From Fagopyrum homotropicum (taxonomy: Eukaryota; Streptophyta; Magnoliopsida; Caryophyllales; Polygonaceae): a DNA stretch of 64,000 nt. The notes beneath the pieces are model-generated. The model was not told the origin of the DNA. It saw only the letters and a list, made by a program, of their open reading frames with translations, and searched no databases. Positions 47,301-57,525 of the stretch are shown piece by piece. Location: the NCBI GenBank assembly GCA_033239125.1, contig BSWB01000003.1, positions 37,277,001-37,341,000 on the forward strand, read 5' to 3'. The position numbers and the translations under genes are program-made. Position 1 is the first letter of the stretch. Every line of letters starts with the position of its first letter.

Positions 47301-50141
47301 GAGTTCAAGCGAGGGAGGACCTTTATCGGTTGAAGACGATCCAAATAAGATTGGATGAGATGAATCCAAGGCAAAAGAAGACTCTCCTTGGCTTCTAAAA
47401 GCTTGATCACCATCAAAAGTCGATTCAGGAGAAACCACGGTTGGAAACACGGCTTGTTCATCTTCCACGGCCGTGGTTCTTGCCAAGCTTGCTTCTCGGA
47501 GTTGTCCAGAGAGTTTGACGGCCGTGGAACCTAAATCTCGACCGTGGAATTTGCAGCTGTTCACAATTTCTTCATGGCTCCCAAATCCAACTCTCGGCTC
47601 CTCTTCCAAAGCCTCCAAGGCCTTGATCTCTTCATTGCATTCCTCCTCAATGTCCTCCTCCATCATACTCAAGGTAAGAACCTTCTCCAAGGGGTCCTTG
47701 ATCAAGATCGAGCTTACAACTTCTCTAGATTCTTCTTGCTCGACAATGTTGAAGATATCTTCATCAAGGGTTGGCCCTTTCATCATTGTGGACAGCTTGA
47801 ACTTGATGTTCTCCTCTCCAATGTTGAAGGAGAGAGTCCCGTTCTTGCAATCCACCAAGCATCCGGAAGTGGCTAGGAAGGGCCTTCCTAGAATGATAGG
47901 AACCGGATAATCCGCCGGAATGTCCAACACTACAAAGTCGATGGGTACATAGAATCCTCCCAATTGCACCGGAATGTCCTCTAGAATCGCAACCGGATGA
48001 GTAATAGAGCGGTCCGCCATATAGAGGGTCATTTTGACCGGCTTCGGCTCTCCTAGCCCGACCTTGTTGCTAAGTGCAAGCGGTATGATGCTTACACTTG
48101 CCCCAAGATCACAAAGGGCCTCGTACTTCACGTCTCCTACTCCAATTGGAACGCAAAAAGAGCCCGGATCTCTTAGCTTGGGAGGCATTTCCTCCTTCAT
48201 CGTTTGGATCAACTCCGAGGATCTCTTGGTCATCCTTATCTCCCCATACTCCTCTAGCTTCCTTTTGTTGGAGAGTATTTCCTTCAAAAACTTCCCATAT
48301 GCCGGCATTCCTAAGATGGCATCCATAAACGGAATGTTAATATGCAACTTGGACATTAGTTCAAGGAACTTACCAAAGTGATTGTCCAAACGAGCTCTCG
48401 CTCTTGATTGTGGGAAAGGTAGTGGCGGCTTGTATGGAGGCGGTGCCACATAAGTTGGCTCTACATCCTTGATTTCTCCTCCATCATCTTGCTTTCTTCC
48501 CTCTTCTACCACTACTTGCTTTCCTTTAGTTTGGTCCTTGGGCAAAGGATCCTTCATGCTCAACCCACTCCTTGTTGTGATGGCTAACACTTGGCCTCTT
48601 GGGTTGTCTTCGGTTCTTCCGGGAAGCTTCCCCGGATCTCTATGCGCTTCACCCGCCTTTTGAAAGACTTGTGCTTCCAAGACCTTTTGAGCCTTAGAGA
48701 TTGAAGTCACGGTGCTCTCAAGTCCATTCAATCTTCCTAGCAATTGCTCAAACATGACTTCGGTTCTATCCTTGGTAGGTTGAGAAAAACCGGGTGGAGG
48801 TTCTTGTGAAGCTCTTTGTGATGGAGTTGTACTTGTGGAAACAGGAGGGTTCAAGGCTCCATCCGGGTTAGAGTAAGAAAATCCGGGATGGTTGTGGTTT
48901 GGCCGGTAATTGTTGAATTGCCGGTTGTTGTTGAAATTTCTTGGGCCTTGGTAATTGTTGAAATTGCCCCTTCCCATATAATTCACATCTTCCTCCTTGG
49001 AAGACAAATTGGCTTGTGGAGGCGCTTGAGGAGTTGCTTGACTCTTTAAGGTGGTAGTACACAATTCTCTCAAGGACTTCAACTCGTTGTTGATGGCGTC
49101 AAGCTTGAAATTGCTCATGGTGACCTCACTCACCTCATATGCTCCCGCCTTTCTTCCTTCGTTCTTCCTATGAGAGTACTTTTCAATCACTAGAGCTTGC
49201 TTCTCCACAAACTCCCAAGCATCATCTACATGTTTCTCCATAAATGTCCCACCGGAAAGAGATTGAAGCTTGAATTGGCTATCTTCATCAAGCCCCTTGA
49301 AGTAGATCTCCAATAGCTCAATTTTCGGTATGCCATGGTGTGGACAATCTAGGAGAAGGTCTTTGAATCTCTCCCAAGACTTGAACAAACTTTCTCTATC
49401 CCTCATCACAAAGGCATTGATCTTTCCCCTTAATTCGGTGGTCTTGGATGGTGGGAAGAACTTGGTTAAGAACTCGGTTGTCATCTCCTCCCAAGTACCA
49501 ACTCGCCCTTGCGGAATAGATTGGTACCAAGCTAAGGCCTTGTCCTTAAGAGAGAAGGAGAAAGCCCTTAGCTTATGGTTGTTGCTCTCCAATCTCGGCG
49601 GTCTAAGAGTCTCCATCAAGATCTCGTAATTCATCAAATATTGGTGAGGAGACTCTCCTTCCATCCCTCCAAATTGGTTATGCCGGATCATTTGTAGAAC
49701 TTGAGGGCGGAGCTCGTAATCATGGGCTGCGGGATCTCCTAAGTTCACACCCGGGCGGTGTGCTCTTTGTGCCGGATCCATACGTTGCCCCAACGTTTGT
49801 GGCTCATCCATAGCAATGGGCACAACCCTAACGTTCACCGCCGGCTGCGGTTGTGGTGGAGGTGGAGGAGGTTGTTGACGGTTAAGCTCCCTTTGCACAA
49901 GTGCTTGCCTAATCTCCTCAATCTCCCTCCTAGTTGCCTCTTGTCTCTCATTGGCAAGTCTCCTTTCTTCCTCCAAGAGCTCATCTCTTAGCCTAATTTG
50001 CTCTAAGGCTTCATCCAACTTAGCTTGGAGGTTCCTACCGGCCATTTCTTTCTCTTTTCGAATGCTCTTGGATCTAGATCTAAGAGTTTTCTCCGGTTCG
50101 GGATCGAATGGAGCTAAGTCCTTACCACGAGATCTTCGCAT
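44397..50141 (-). CDS. Intact gag-pol polyprotein of element A (1,914 aa)
   Basis: The start is the ATG at 50141 (MRRSRGKD); the open frame further upstream has no ATG. Approximate order by residue: coiled, charged N-terminus (35-95), proline run (about 90-100), gag domain (140-330, with AFSFSLKDKALAWYQ), Asn/Gly-rich linker, aspartic protease (DLGAS near 675), reverse transcriptase (about 1020-1260, FMDD near 1190), RNase H (about 1335-1450, MCDASD and TDHAAIRYLL), integrase zinc finger (H-H-C-C, about 1550-1605), and integrase core with D (GVDFMG, near 1625), D (SDGGKHF, near 1685) and E (QVEISNREIK, near 1722), then a C-terminal domain to 1914. All catalytic residues I can see are present. 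No CCHC zinc knuckle is visible in gag. Translation as one frame implies processing by the protease. Confidence 0.95.
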   Translation of the reverse strand: MRRSRGKDLAPFDPEPEKTLRSRSKSIRKEKEMAGRNLQAKLDEALEQIRLRDELLEEERRLANERQEATRREIEEIRQALVQRELNRQQPPPPPPQPQPAVNVRVVPIAMDEPQTLGQRMDPAQRAHRPGVNLGDPAAHDYELRPQVLQMIRHNQFGGMEGESPHQYLMNYEILMETLRPPRLESNNHKLRAFSFSLKDKALAWYQSIPQGRVGTWEEMTTEFLTKFFPPSKTTELRGKINAFVMRDRESLFKSWERFKDLLLDCPHHGIPKIELLEIYFKGLDEDSQFKLQSLSGGTFMEKHVDDAWEFVEKQALVIEKYSHRKNEGRKAGAYEVSEVTMSNFKLDAINNELKSLRELCTTTLKSQATPQAPPQANLSSKEEDVNYMGRGNFNNYQGPRNFNNNRQFNNYRPNHNHPGFSYSNPDGALNPPVSTSTTPSQRASQEPPPGFSQPTKDRTEVMFEQLLGRLNGLESTVTSISKAQKVLEAQVFQKAGEAHRDPGKLPGRTEDNPRGQVLAITTRSGLSMKDPLPKDQTKGKQVVVEEGRKQDDGGEIKDVEPTYVAPPPYKPPLPFPQSRARARLDNHFGKFLELMSKLHINIPFMDAILGMPAYGKFLKEILSNKRKLEEYGEIRMTKRSSELIQTMKEEMPPKLRDPGSFCVPIGVGDVKYEALCDLGASVSIIPLALSNKVGLGEPKPVKMTLYMADRSITHPVAILEDIPVQLGGFYVPIDFVVLDIPADYPVPIILGRPFLATSGCLVDCKNGTLSFNIGEENIKFKLSTMMKGPTLDEDIFNIVEQEESREVVSSILIKDPLEKVLTLSMMEEDIEEECNEEIKALEALEEEPRVGFGSHEEIVNSCKFHGRDLGSTAVKLSGQLREASLARTTAVEDEQAVFPTVVSPESTFDGDQAFRSQGESSFALDSSHPILFGSSSTDKGPPSLELKPLPSHLKYAFLGDNSTYPVIVNACLSDDELAKLLHELRLHRKAIGYTIDDLVGIKPSLCMHKIMMEDNHKPSIEHQRRLNPIMKEVVKKEIIKLLDAGIIYPISDSKWVSPVHVVPKKGGMTVVTNENNELIPTRTVTGWRMCIDYRKLNMASRKDHFPLPFIDQMLERLAQHSHFCYLDGYSGFFQIPIHPDDQEKTTFTCPWGTFAYRRMPFGLCNAPATFQRCMMAIFSEYIENIIEVFMDDFSVYGSSFDDYLANLSLVLQRCEETNLVLNWEKCHFMVSEGIVLGHLVSNRGIEVDRAKIETIEKLPPPTSVKGVRSFLGHAGFYRRFIQEFSKISKPLTNLLTKDVDFVFSKDCLEAFCRLKNALISAPIMQPPDWSLPFEIMCDASDVAVGAVLGQRKEGRTHAIYYASKTLDDAQLNYATTEKELLAVVYAFEKFRSYLVGAKVIVYTDHAAIRYLLTKKDAKPRLIRWILLLQEFDLEIRDKKGSENSVADHLSRLPPLELGKDNIPIDDSFRDEQLQMMEECLSHVARGSEPWYADIVNYLVCEEVPPGLTYAQRKKFFNDVRHYYWSEPLLFKRDPDGVLRRCIPEDEVESVIRHCHSLPCGGHASSHKTCAKVLQSGFYWPNLFRDVQGFVAACDACQRTGNISRRNEMPLNNIQEVEIFDVWGVDFMGPFPSSCGNLYILLAVDYVSRWVEVIASPTNDVKVVVRFFNRVIFPRFGTPRVIISDGGKHFTNRNFGALLAKYGVTHKVATPYHPQTSGQVEISNREIKAILEKTVSRTRKDWAMKLDDALWAYRTAFKTPIGTTPYKLVYGKSCHLPVEMEHRAYWAIKWLNFDLKEAGEKRLLDINALEELRLEAYENARIYKERTKRWHDKRIVPKELSEGDLVLLFNSRLRLFPGKLKSRWTGPYVVKKIFPHGAIEIGGEHCGNFKVNGHRLKKYIPGAQVDMIAPLHLE

Positions 50142-50257
50142 ACACCTAAAGAGTAAGAGATGTCCTGAAAAGCAAAGACACACACCAAAGAGAGATCAAA
50201 AGCAACAAGAAAGATCTACACTATAAACAATCACAAATAGACTCAATCTAGACCTAG
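50142..50257 (-). other. Leader between primer site and gag-pol of A
   Basis: About 116 nt of untranslated leader. An open frame upstream of the ATG lacks its own ATG and continues into gag. Confidence 0.6.
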
Positions 50258-50275
50258 TCCCCGGTAACGGCGCCA
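50258..50275 (-). promoter_or_regulatory. Primer binding site of A (tRNA-Asp)
   Basis: On the minus strand TGGCGCCGTTACCGGGGA, six nt inside the 5' LTR. It differs from the sites of B and C by one base (GTTACC versus GTTGCC). Confidence 0.85.
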
Positions 50276-50281
50276 AAAACT

Positions 50282-52104
50282 TGTTACGCTAGGAAATAGC
50301 ACAAAAAGCTTTACATTTATAAACTCGAACTAAAATCCTAAACTACCTAGCGAAACCCGCAGTGTACGGATCGTTATGTAGAAAGGTAAGTATTCCGAGG
50401 TCGAACTCAAAGACTAAGGTGAAATCGAGTCAAGCAATGATCAAAGATAGTGTAAATCTAGGCTAAGACAAGATGAGGAACAAAGAAAATGGGAAACTCA
50501 ATGTTTTTGTTGGTTTTTATGGTGATCAAGCAAGGATCATAACTCATGCAAAGCAATAAATCAAACTAAACCAAAAATCAGCACAAATAAACGAATCAAA
50601 CGAGATATTGATCAAGGAAAAAGAGAGACGGATTCTAGGGGTCGGAAATTCTGGTTATGGCATAGAACTCAAGTTATCTATTCATACTTTGGATTGATTT
50701 TGATATGTTGGGATTAGGTGTTTCTAAATTGGGAGCAATTACCGGGTGAGTCTCATGATCCAACTAATCCACACCTAAGGTCTTATTACCGGGTAAGTCT
50801 CTAAGAACCTAAGGTTAGGAATTTTCTCACAAACCGGGATTGTCAATTAGGGATCTAACCTATCCTTACCGGGTAAGTCTTGGAGAGGGAAGTCTTAAAT
50901 CAACATTCCTAGCACATCTAATCCAATGGCGACTTGTTAGGTTCACCACTACCTAAGATTTCGCTATTTTAGATTCTAAGGGAAAGGATTACCGGGTAAG
51001 TCTCTCCTAACACTTAGTCACTACACTAGGATACCCTAGAGTAGGTTAAACTCAGCAAAAACTTAGGGTTTCAACAATTTTATGAATCTAAGGTAAGATC
51101 CTTCGAACCAGGAAAAATCACGGTTTGTTCTTCAGAAACCACGACCGTGGTTCTTCAAGAACTACCCGTGATTTCTAACAGCAGCTACATTCATGAACTA
51201 AAATCATCCAAAAGTAAATCTAAGTCCGTCCTATCATAGATCTAGCCATAACCATCCTTTCTTTACCCTAGAATCACATCAAATTAGCCTACAACATTCA
51301 TAATGGGAATCAAAGCAAACAAATATAGAATCACAAACTCCATTGCAAGAAAATGAAAGAAGAAGATGAACAAATGAACTTCAAATACAATCCAAATCTG
51401 AAGATGAAATTAGAACGACTTACAATCCTTCTAAAAGAAGGTTCAAGAGTTCATAAATCCCTAGCAATAAACCCGAATTACAAGAACTAAGTGTGTCTTC
51501 TCTTCTCTTCTTCAATGGCTCCTTCCTTCTTCTTCTTGCACTTTCCTTCCTAGAAAAATCCTTCTTCTTGGAATATATTTTGTTCAAGGAATGGATAATG
51601 TGTGAACTCTCTCAAACTACTCCAATCCCAGCTGCCCCCAAACAACCCATCTTTGGACCACTTTTATAACAAATTCTTCATGAGCTGGCCATGAGAGTCG
51701 TGGCACAGCTGTCACGAGAATCTGGCAAAATCCACGGTCATTTCCACGGCCGTGGTTCTTCAGGAACCCGTGATTCTATGCAGAAAGTTCGCCTTAGATC
51801 ATTGAGCTGTGGTTTGGTGCATGACTAGAGTTGGCAAGGTTCCATTAGTCCTCCTAGCTCTTTGTTTGTATGTTATAATGAGTCGGAGGATGTGTCATCT
51901 AAATGAACGATCCCTTGACGCATCGTTTTAGCTCTAAACTTCCCGAAATACCTACAAAACGCACACAAGTCCGTGTAGACGTCTATCTCGACAAAATACA
52001 TGTTTTAAGTGCAAAACGTATTGGACTAGTGCTAGATCATGCATGATTGAGCGGGAATTCTATCTAAAAGTTACCCTAAAACTATGCTATAAATCGTGTT
52101 ATCA
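50282..52104 (-). repeat. 5' LTR of element A
   Basis: 1,823 bp, nearly identical to 40962-42785. Differences found by eye are three substitutions (near 50652, 51189 and 51267) and one fewer C near 51629. Confidence 0.95.
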
Positions 52105-52109
52105 CTAGT
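52105..52109 (+). repeat. Right target duplication of element A
   Basis: CTAGT, the second copy. Element C sequence resumes here. Confidence 0.93.
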
Positions 52110-52213
52110 GAAAGAAGAGGAGGATTCAGGAAAAGGAAAAGAGATAGCTGGAAGTTTTCCAGACGATACATTTTACACAACTCTCTGTTGTGTGACCGCC
52201 CCCGCGCCTCACA

Positions 52214-52277
52214 CCAGCCGCCCCTGCGGCCAGCCGCCCCTGCGGCCAGCCGCCCCTGCGGCCAGCCGCCCCTGCGG
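52214..52277 (+). repeat. Four exact 16-bp tandem repeats
   Basis: CCAGCCGCCCCTGCGG repeated four times without interruption. Because 16 is not a multiple of three, each copy shifts the frame. It sits in the RNase H-integrase linker of C and uses the same motif as C's LTR. Confidence 0.97.
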
Positions 52278-53407
52278 CTCAGTCTAGGCGCCCCTACGGA
52301 ATTGTCGACAAAGGTTTGTCTTAAGCTCCAGTCTTTTAAACCTTGGTTTGCTGACATTGTGAACTTCATTGTCAGGAAAGAATATCCCCCAGACTTCACC
52401 AAGGCACAACGAGAGAAGGTAAAGGCTGAAGCCCGACACTACATTTGGGACGATCCTTACCTTTGGAAGCATTGCAGTGACCATGTAATTCGCCGTTGTA
52501 TTCCGGACAATGAGGTACAATCTGTCCTAACCTTCTGTCATTCTGAAGCATGTGGGGGCACTTTAGGGCAAACAAAACTACAAGAAAGGTTTTGAATGCC
52601 GGTTTTTTTTTGCCACACATTTTTCGAGACGCTTTTGCGTTTTGCAAGGTGTGTGATAAATGCCAAAGGGTAGGAAATCTTTCAATGAGACATGAAATGC
52701 CCCAATCCTCTCTTATATTTTGCAAAATATTTGACGTTTGGGGAATTGATTTCATGGGGCCGTTTTCTACTTCATTCGGGAACACATATATTTTGCTTGT
52801 AGTGGACTATGTTTCCAAGTGGGTGGAAGCAAAAGCCACCAAAACTGATGATTCAAAAGTGGTTGCAGCTTTTCTTAAGAAAAATATCTTTGCAAGATTT
52901 GGAATTCCAAAAGCCTTAATCAGTGATAGGGGTACCCATTTCTGCAACAAGACGATCACGGCTCTCCTTAAGAAGTACCACGTCCACCAACGAGTATCAA
53001 CCGCTTACCATCCACAAACAAACGGCCAAGCTGAGGTATCCAACCGGGAAATAAAGACCATCCTTGAAAAGACAGTTTCTCCCGGACGGAAGGATTGGAG
53101 TGCAAGGCTAAATGACGCCCTATGGGCATATCGGACAGCCTACAAAATCCCTATCGGGATGTCTCCTTTTAGGCTCGTGTTTGGGAAAGCTTGTCACCTA
53201 CCGATGGAGCTAGAACACAAAGCTTGGTGGGCGGTAAAGAAGTGAAACATGAACATAGAGGAAGTGGGAGAATTCCGGAAGCTCCAATTGCAAGAGTTGG
53301 AGGAACTAAGGCTAGATGCATATGACCATGCTACCACATACAAAGAAAAGACCAAAGCATGGCATGACCGAAACATTCTCCAGAAGGACTTCAAGGTAGG
53401 TAATAAG

Positions 53408-53412
53408 GTACT
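53408..53412 (+). repeat. Left target duplication of element B
   Basis: GTACT, repeated at 59629-59633. Confidence 0.92.
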
Positions 53413-55081
53413 TGTTCGCCACTTAGCGTGCGTGCAAATAAGTATTAAATTTATAAAACTAGAAATCAAGCAAGCGAACCCGCAGTGTACGGATCGACGT
53501 AGTTAAGCAAGAATTCCAGAGTATCGAACACAGGGATTTGGGGGGTTAAATACAGTTATAAATCGTCAAGCAAGTAAATGTATGAGCTTTGCAAATATTG
53601 GGAAAACAGCAACCCTAAAGATCTAGGTGTCTAACTGTGGCAATCGATTCAAGATATACTAAAGAATTAAGGACAGAGTTGAGGTTTGCAAAGGTATACG
53701 AAGGTAAGGTAATGTACGGTGAAGTTCCAAAACCCTATATGACTTACCTAAAGACACTCTCTATAAGGGTTGTTGAGGCTTCAATATAGAAAGGATCTAA
53801 GGGCAAGAATTAATCTCAAATACCCAAACTTGTAACCCAAGGATCAAAACTAACTAAACCGATTAAGGTTGTGACACTCGAAATCGAAGTAGAGGTTGTT
53901 GAGGCTTCACTACTACCTAGAAAAGGCAAGCCAAGACTAAGTTAAAGCTAATCTTTAACCTTGGATCAAAGTAAAAGCAATATTCGTAAACTGGTGTAAA
54001 TCACGGGTAGATCTTGAGAATCACGGCCGTGGAAACCTAAGAACAGGCCGTGATTTAGGGTGTCGACGATATTTCTCTAACTCTCAGGGTCCAATCAATT
54101 TACGATCGATCTATCATCATCTAAGCCACAACTATCAACCCTTCACCTTAGAATTGCTAAAGGGTTTTAGCCAATAATCATCATTATGATATCAATAATC
54201 AAATATGAAAGGGAGAAAAGGTAAAACCTTGAAATCTCAATAATAAACTCAAAACAAATGTCAATCAAACACAATAATCGCAAACCGCGTTCAATGGATG
54301 TAGAATCAAAGGCACAGAAAAACCTCACAAAATTTCTAGGGACAATGAAGAACGAGATGTTAATCCGCCTTCAAATGTAAACCCTAAGATCTTCCAACTC
54401 CAAAAATAGGAAAGTGCGTCCTTCCTCAAATCTTCCCTGTACGCAATAAAATCTTCAATCCTCCCAGAATTTGGATCCGTCACCGTCCCAAGTCTTTTGG
54501 AGATTTTTGCTCCTTCTACTCTCCCTTTGGAGAAATTGATTCCCTTTGGAGGGTTTTTGACTCCCCTTCAATGTTGAAGGCTCTCCAATATTTGTAGGGA
54601 TCTATCTAGGGTTTAAAGATAAAACCCTAAATATTTGGGCTGAAAATAAGTCGAATCCGCTGGTATCAGAAGATACTCTGGGCCGCGTCATAAGGTATCA
54701 GAAAATACTTTGGCACGTCAGACGGTATCAGAGAATACTTTGGGCCGCGTCCGAAGGTATCAGAAAATACTTTGGCGCGTCAGACGGTATCAGAGAATAC
54801 TTAGGGCCGCGTCCGAAGGTATCAGAAAATACTTTGGCGCGTCCTAAATTCCTTTTATGCTCCTTTTTGTCCCGCTTCAAGGCTTAATCCTTAAATGTGC
54901 CATTTTTGTTCCATAATTTGTCAAATTACCTACAAATGCAATAAAACTCTGTGTAGACCTCTATTCTTGCAAAGTAGGTAAATATAACCATAAATGCCAT
55001 GAATGTATGTCTATGCATGCAAAATTAAGGGAAAATCTATATAAATACATGCCTAAAAATAGGTCATAATTCATGTCATCA
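53413..55081 (-). repeat. 3' LTR of element B
   Basis: 1,669 bp, TGTTCGCC to TCATCA on the + strand. It contains six minisatellite units at 54662-54847. Confidence 0.94.
54662..54847. repeat. Minisatellite in B's 3' LTR (6 units)
   Basis: Alternating 32- and 30-bp units, each starting GGTATCAGA and ending in a GCGTC phrase. Each holds a small GTAT/ATAC inverted repeat. Confidence 0.93.
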
Positions 55082-55097
55082 AAATACCCCATACTTG
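55082..55097 (-). promoter_or_regulatory. Polypurine tract of B
   Basis: On the minus strand CAAGTATGGGGTATTT abuts the 3' LTR (TGATGAC). Confidence 0.8.
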
Positions 55098-56210
55098 CAT
55101 CTTGCTTGTCCCCAAGCAAGGTTCAAACTTAAAATACAAGATGATATGGATTATGAATATGTAAAAATAAAGAAAAACCACAATATTTTGGTTGTGCTTC
55201 TATTCATAGATCACCCTCAAATAGTTTCTTCATAACTAATGATAATCATCATATGGTCGAAAGGAAATATAGCATGGAAAGGATAATCATACTTTGTAAG
55301 AAAATCATAACATGCATCATAACTTGCAATATATCAAAATCAATCATGAGGAATCCAATTTAGACCACAAAGCCAAACACATTCTAATGATCTTAAGGAC
55401 TTTCAAGTAAGGTCAAAAATGCGGAAAGGAGGGAAACTTATAAGGGATGTGGTGCATGAATCCGGGAAAAGGAATAACCCAACTCTTTTACTTTTTCTTT
55501 TGATTTTGCAACACCATCAACTTAGAGCTTCGCTCTCTTCTTTTTCAATTCATTTTTCGACTTTACTTTTGGAAATATGGACAGAGGTGCACAAAAACCG
55601 AAGCCTAGGAGATTGGCGTTTCTCATTTTTGCGAGATGCCTCAAACCCTTGATGCACATACCATAATCCGTTAGGAATATCGCTCAATCCGACTTTGGCA
55701 AGACACAAACACCCGGCTATGTGAATGGTGTCGAGTTACTCATCGTCATGATTGACTTCCCCAAACCTATGATTTCTTTCTTTGAATGCAAACAATTGCT
55801 TTCATGGCCCTCCCACATCAAACATGCCAAAACACAACTCCTCCTAATTCCCGGATAGGTTAGGGGGGCAATTATTTCATTGAGGGGCTAGATGAATAAA
55901 GAAGAAGAAAGAAAGGTCGAATTGCCTTAATCATTTCATAAAGAAGTGTAAGATCTTATATGCGGTTTCAACCTTCAACACTCAACATGATTTAGAATGA
56001 AAGCGAATTATCAAACATGCATGAAGTTCTATCAAAGTATTCAAATCCCACATATGTCATAAATCAATTCAAACATATAAGAATCTTCATAGCTATTCCA
56101 CAAAACAATGTTCATTATAGAGATCATATCCATTCTAGAAGCACAAAAATTTAAAAATTTTTAAAATCATATGATGTGCAAGACATAAAACATGCAAATG
56201 GTATTGCAAA

Positions 56211-56253
56211 TACCTCCACCCCATAATTAAAAATCACATTGTCCCCAATGTGA
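56211..56253 (-). promoter_or_regulatory. Hairpin plus internal polypurine tract of B
   Basis: Minus strand: TCACATTG-GGGA-CAATGTGA (56253-56234, 8-bp stem) followed by a weaker purine tract with ATGGGGTGGAGG. Confidence 0.75.
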
Positions 56254-56429
56254 AGAAAAGAAAAGATGGAAAAGGATACTCACAATGTAAGATGGCGAAT
56301 CAGGCAAGGCGAATCATCAATCGGGCGGTGGTGGTGGAAATCTTTAGAAGCTTAATAGGGAACTCCGAATACCCTAATCGACGTCAAAGAATGAAGAAGG
56401 GGAACGTCTTTTCGCCGAAAATTTTTTCG

Positions 56430-56464
<35 letters not shown>

Positions 56465-56684
56465 CCGGGTCGGGAATTTCCACGGCCGTGGTTTTGGCCG
56501 TGGAACTTTCTGTTGCTCGCCAAAAATCCAAGTTGTGTCATTCTTTTCGACTTTTCTCATCTTCTCTTGCTTATTTCTGACATCCAAAAACACAAACATA
56601 CCGGAAGGTATCGAAGAAAAACAAACAAAAACAACTACTCTAATCTAATCTAAGAAGAAGAAAAGGGGAAAATGATGCATTACC

Positions 56685-56700
56685 TTGGGTTGCCTTCCAA
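56685..56700 (-). promoter_or_regulatory. Post-pol hairpin of B
   Basis: Minus strand TTGGA-AGGCAA-CCCAA after AAGCGCTTC. The innermost pair is lost (A opposite C), the other four are kept. Confidence 0.6.
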
Positions 56701-56748
56701 GAAGCGCTTTGTTTTAGGTCCTTAGCTAGACCAATCTCCATAGATGAC

Positions 56749-57525
56749 TCAATGCACCTTGAACATCTTGGATTGCTCTTCAAATCCATCATCAAACTCT
56801 TCCAAAAAATCTCCGGTTCCTAATTTCACCGGCAAGTGGCAAGATCTCCCACGTACAAGCTTGTACGGTTTGATTCTCACCGGAATCCTCCTAGCTTTCC
56901 TATGCTTTAATGGGATATAATTCAGCCTTGCATCCCATCCTTTCCTAGATCGAGAAATTAGTTTTTCGAGAATCCTCTTAGCTTCCCCATCCCCAGCTTG
57001 GGGATGATGTATGGTCTTCGTCATGTGAATGACCCCATACTTGAACAAAAAACACTTATTGGCATTGGCGTTGAAGCGTTTGCCAAATTTACTCCTTGTA
57101 GTCCAAGGAGCATCTACTTTCAACAATTTTGATGGAGGTTTCATCTTCACCTTAGGAGGTTCTTTTGGAAGAGACCTCCAACTCTCCGGTGCATTCCTAA
57201 AAAAATTAGAAATTTTAATAGAAATTTCAAAGGAAGTAAGAGAATATACCTTGTAGGGTTCTTCAAGGCTTGGGACAAGTTTCATGTTGGGATGATGATC
57301 CACACATGAAATATCTCCCAACTCAGCTGGATCTTCTTCAACCTTGGCCACAATTTCGGTAATTTGGACAAGGTTCTCCACTTCTTCCTCTTTATCCAGC
57401 ACAATCGACTCCTCTTCAATCTTGACCACAATATTAGCAATTGGGTCTAGGTGTTCCGCTTCTTCCTCCAGTCGAGCAATTTCAGCAAGGATCAATTTTC
57501 TTTCAAGGTCATCGAGATCCTTCAT
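56749..57525 (-). CDS. Chimeric ORF of B with a vestigial integrase segment (258 aa)
   Basis: An open ATG-to-stop frame. The N-terminal 100 residues are very acidic and probably helical (EIARLEEEAEHLDPIAN; repeated VxKxEEExxxL phrases). Residues about 165-240 are a degenerate integrase core end: KYGVIHMTKTIHHPQ, then ILEKLISRSRKGWDARL, ending KLVRGRSCHLPVKL. The two core Asp residues and the zinc finger are missing, so it cannot be a catalytic integrase. Its start overlaps the stop of the upstream ORF as ATGA. It may be a gag-like or accessory protein of a non-autonomous element, or chance survival of an open frame. Confidence 0.6.
   Translation of the reverse strand: MKDLDDLERKLILAEIARLEEEAEHLDPIANIVVKIEEESIVLDKEEEVENLVQITEIVAKVEEDPAELGDISCVDHHPNMKLVPSLEEPYKVYSLTSFEISIKISNFFRNAPESWRSLPKEPPKVKMKPPSKLLKVDAPWTTRSKFGKRFNANANKCFLFKYGVIHMTKTIHHPQAGDGEAKRILEKLISRSRKGWDARLNYIPLKHRKARRIPVRIKPYKLVRGRSCHLPVKLGTGDFLEEFDDGFEEQSKMFKVH

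Larger units (their letters stand above)
40962..52104 (-). mobile_element. Gypsy element A, structurally complete and young
   Basis: 11,143 bp inserted into C with 5-bp target duplication CTAGT. In its own orientation (minus): 5' LTR 52104-50282, tRNA-Asp primer site, leader, gag-pol ORF 50141-44397, a 1.6-kb 3' non-coding region, polypurine tract and 3' LTR 42785-40962. By eye the LTRs differ by only three substitutions and one 1-bp indel over about 1,823 bp. With no interruption in gag-pol, it looks recently active and may still be competent. It has no Athila-type ORF2. Confidence 0.95.
52110..53412 (+). pseudogene. Integrase of element C, N-terminal and core part
   Basis: After a linker (SFPDDTFY) and a GC-rich repeat block, a frame resumes with PWFADIVNF. 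The zinc-finger region (H-H-C-C, ending CDKCQRVG) follows, then the core with D (WGIDFMG, near 52745), D (ISDRGTHF, near 52925) and E (QAEVSNREIK, near 53030). A frameshift lies in a G-run near 52553-52558 and a TGA stop at 53243-53245. The sequence continues to KVGNKVL, where element B is inserted. Confidence 0.87.
55098..56748 (-). other. 3' non-coding region of B
   Basis: Related to the 3' non-coding region of A. It contains the hairpin plus internal polypurine tract (56211-56253), a T-run of about 34 nt (56430-56463, an A-run on the element strand), palindromes at 56480-56491 and a post-pol hairpin at 56685-56700. No ORF is supported. Confidence 0.65.

Noticed and set aside
50141..50183. 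Start of A's gag-pol at 50183
   Set aside because: That codon is GTG. The ATG at 50141 is the natural start.
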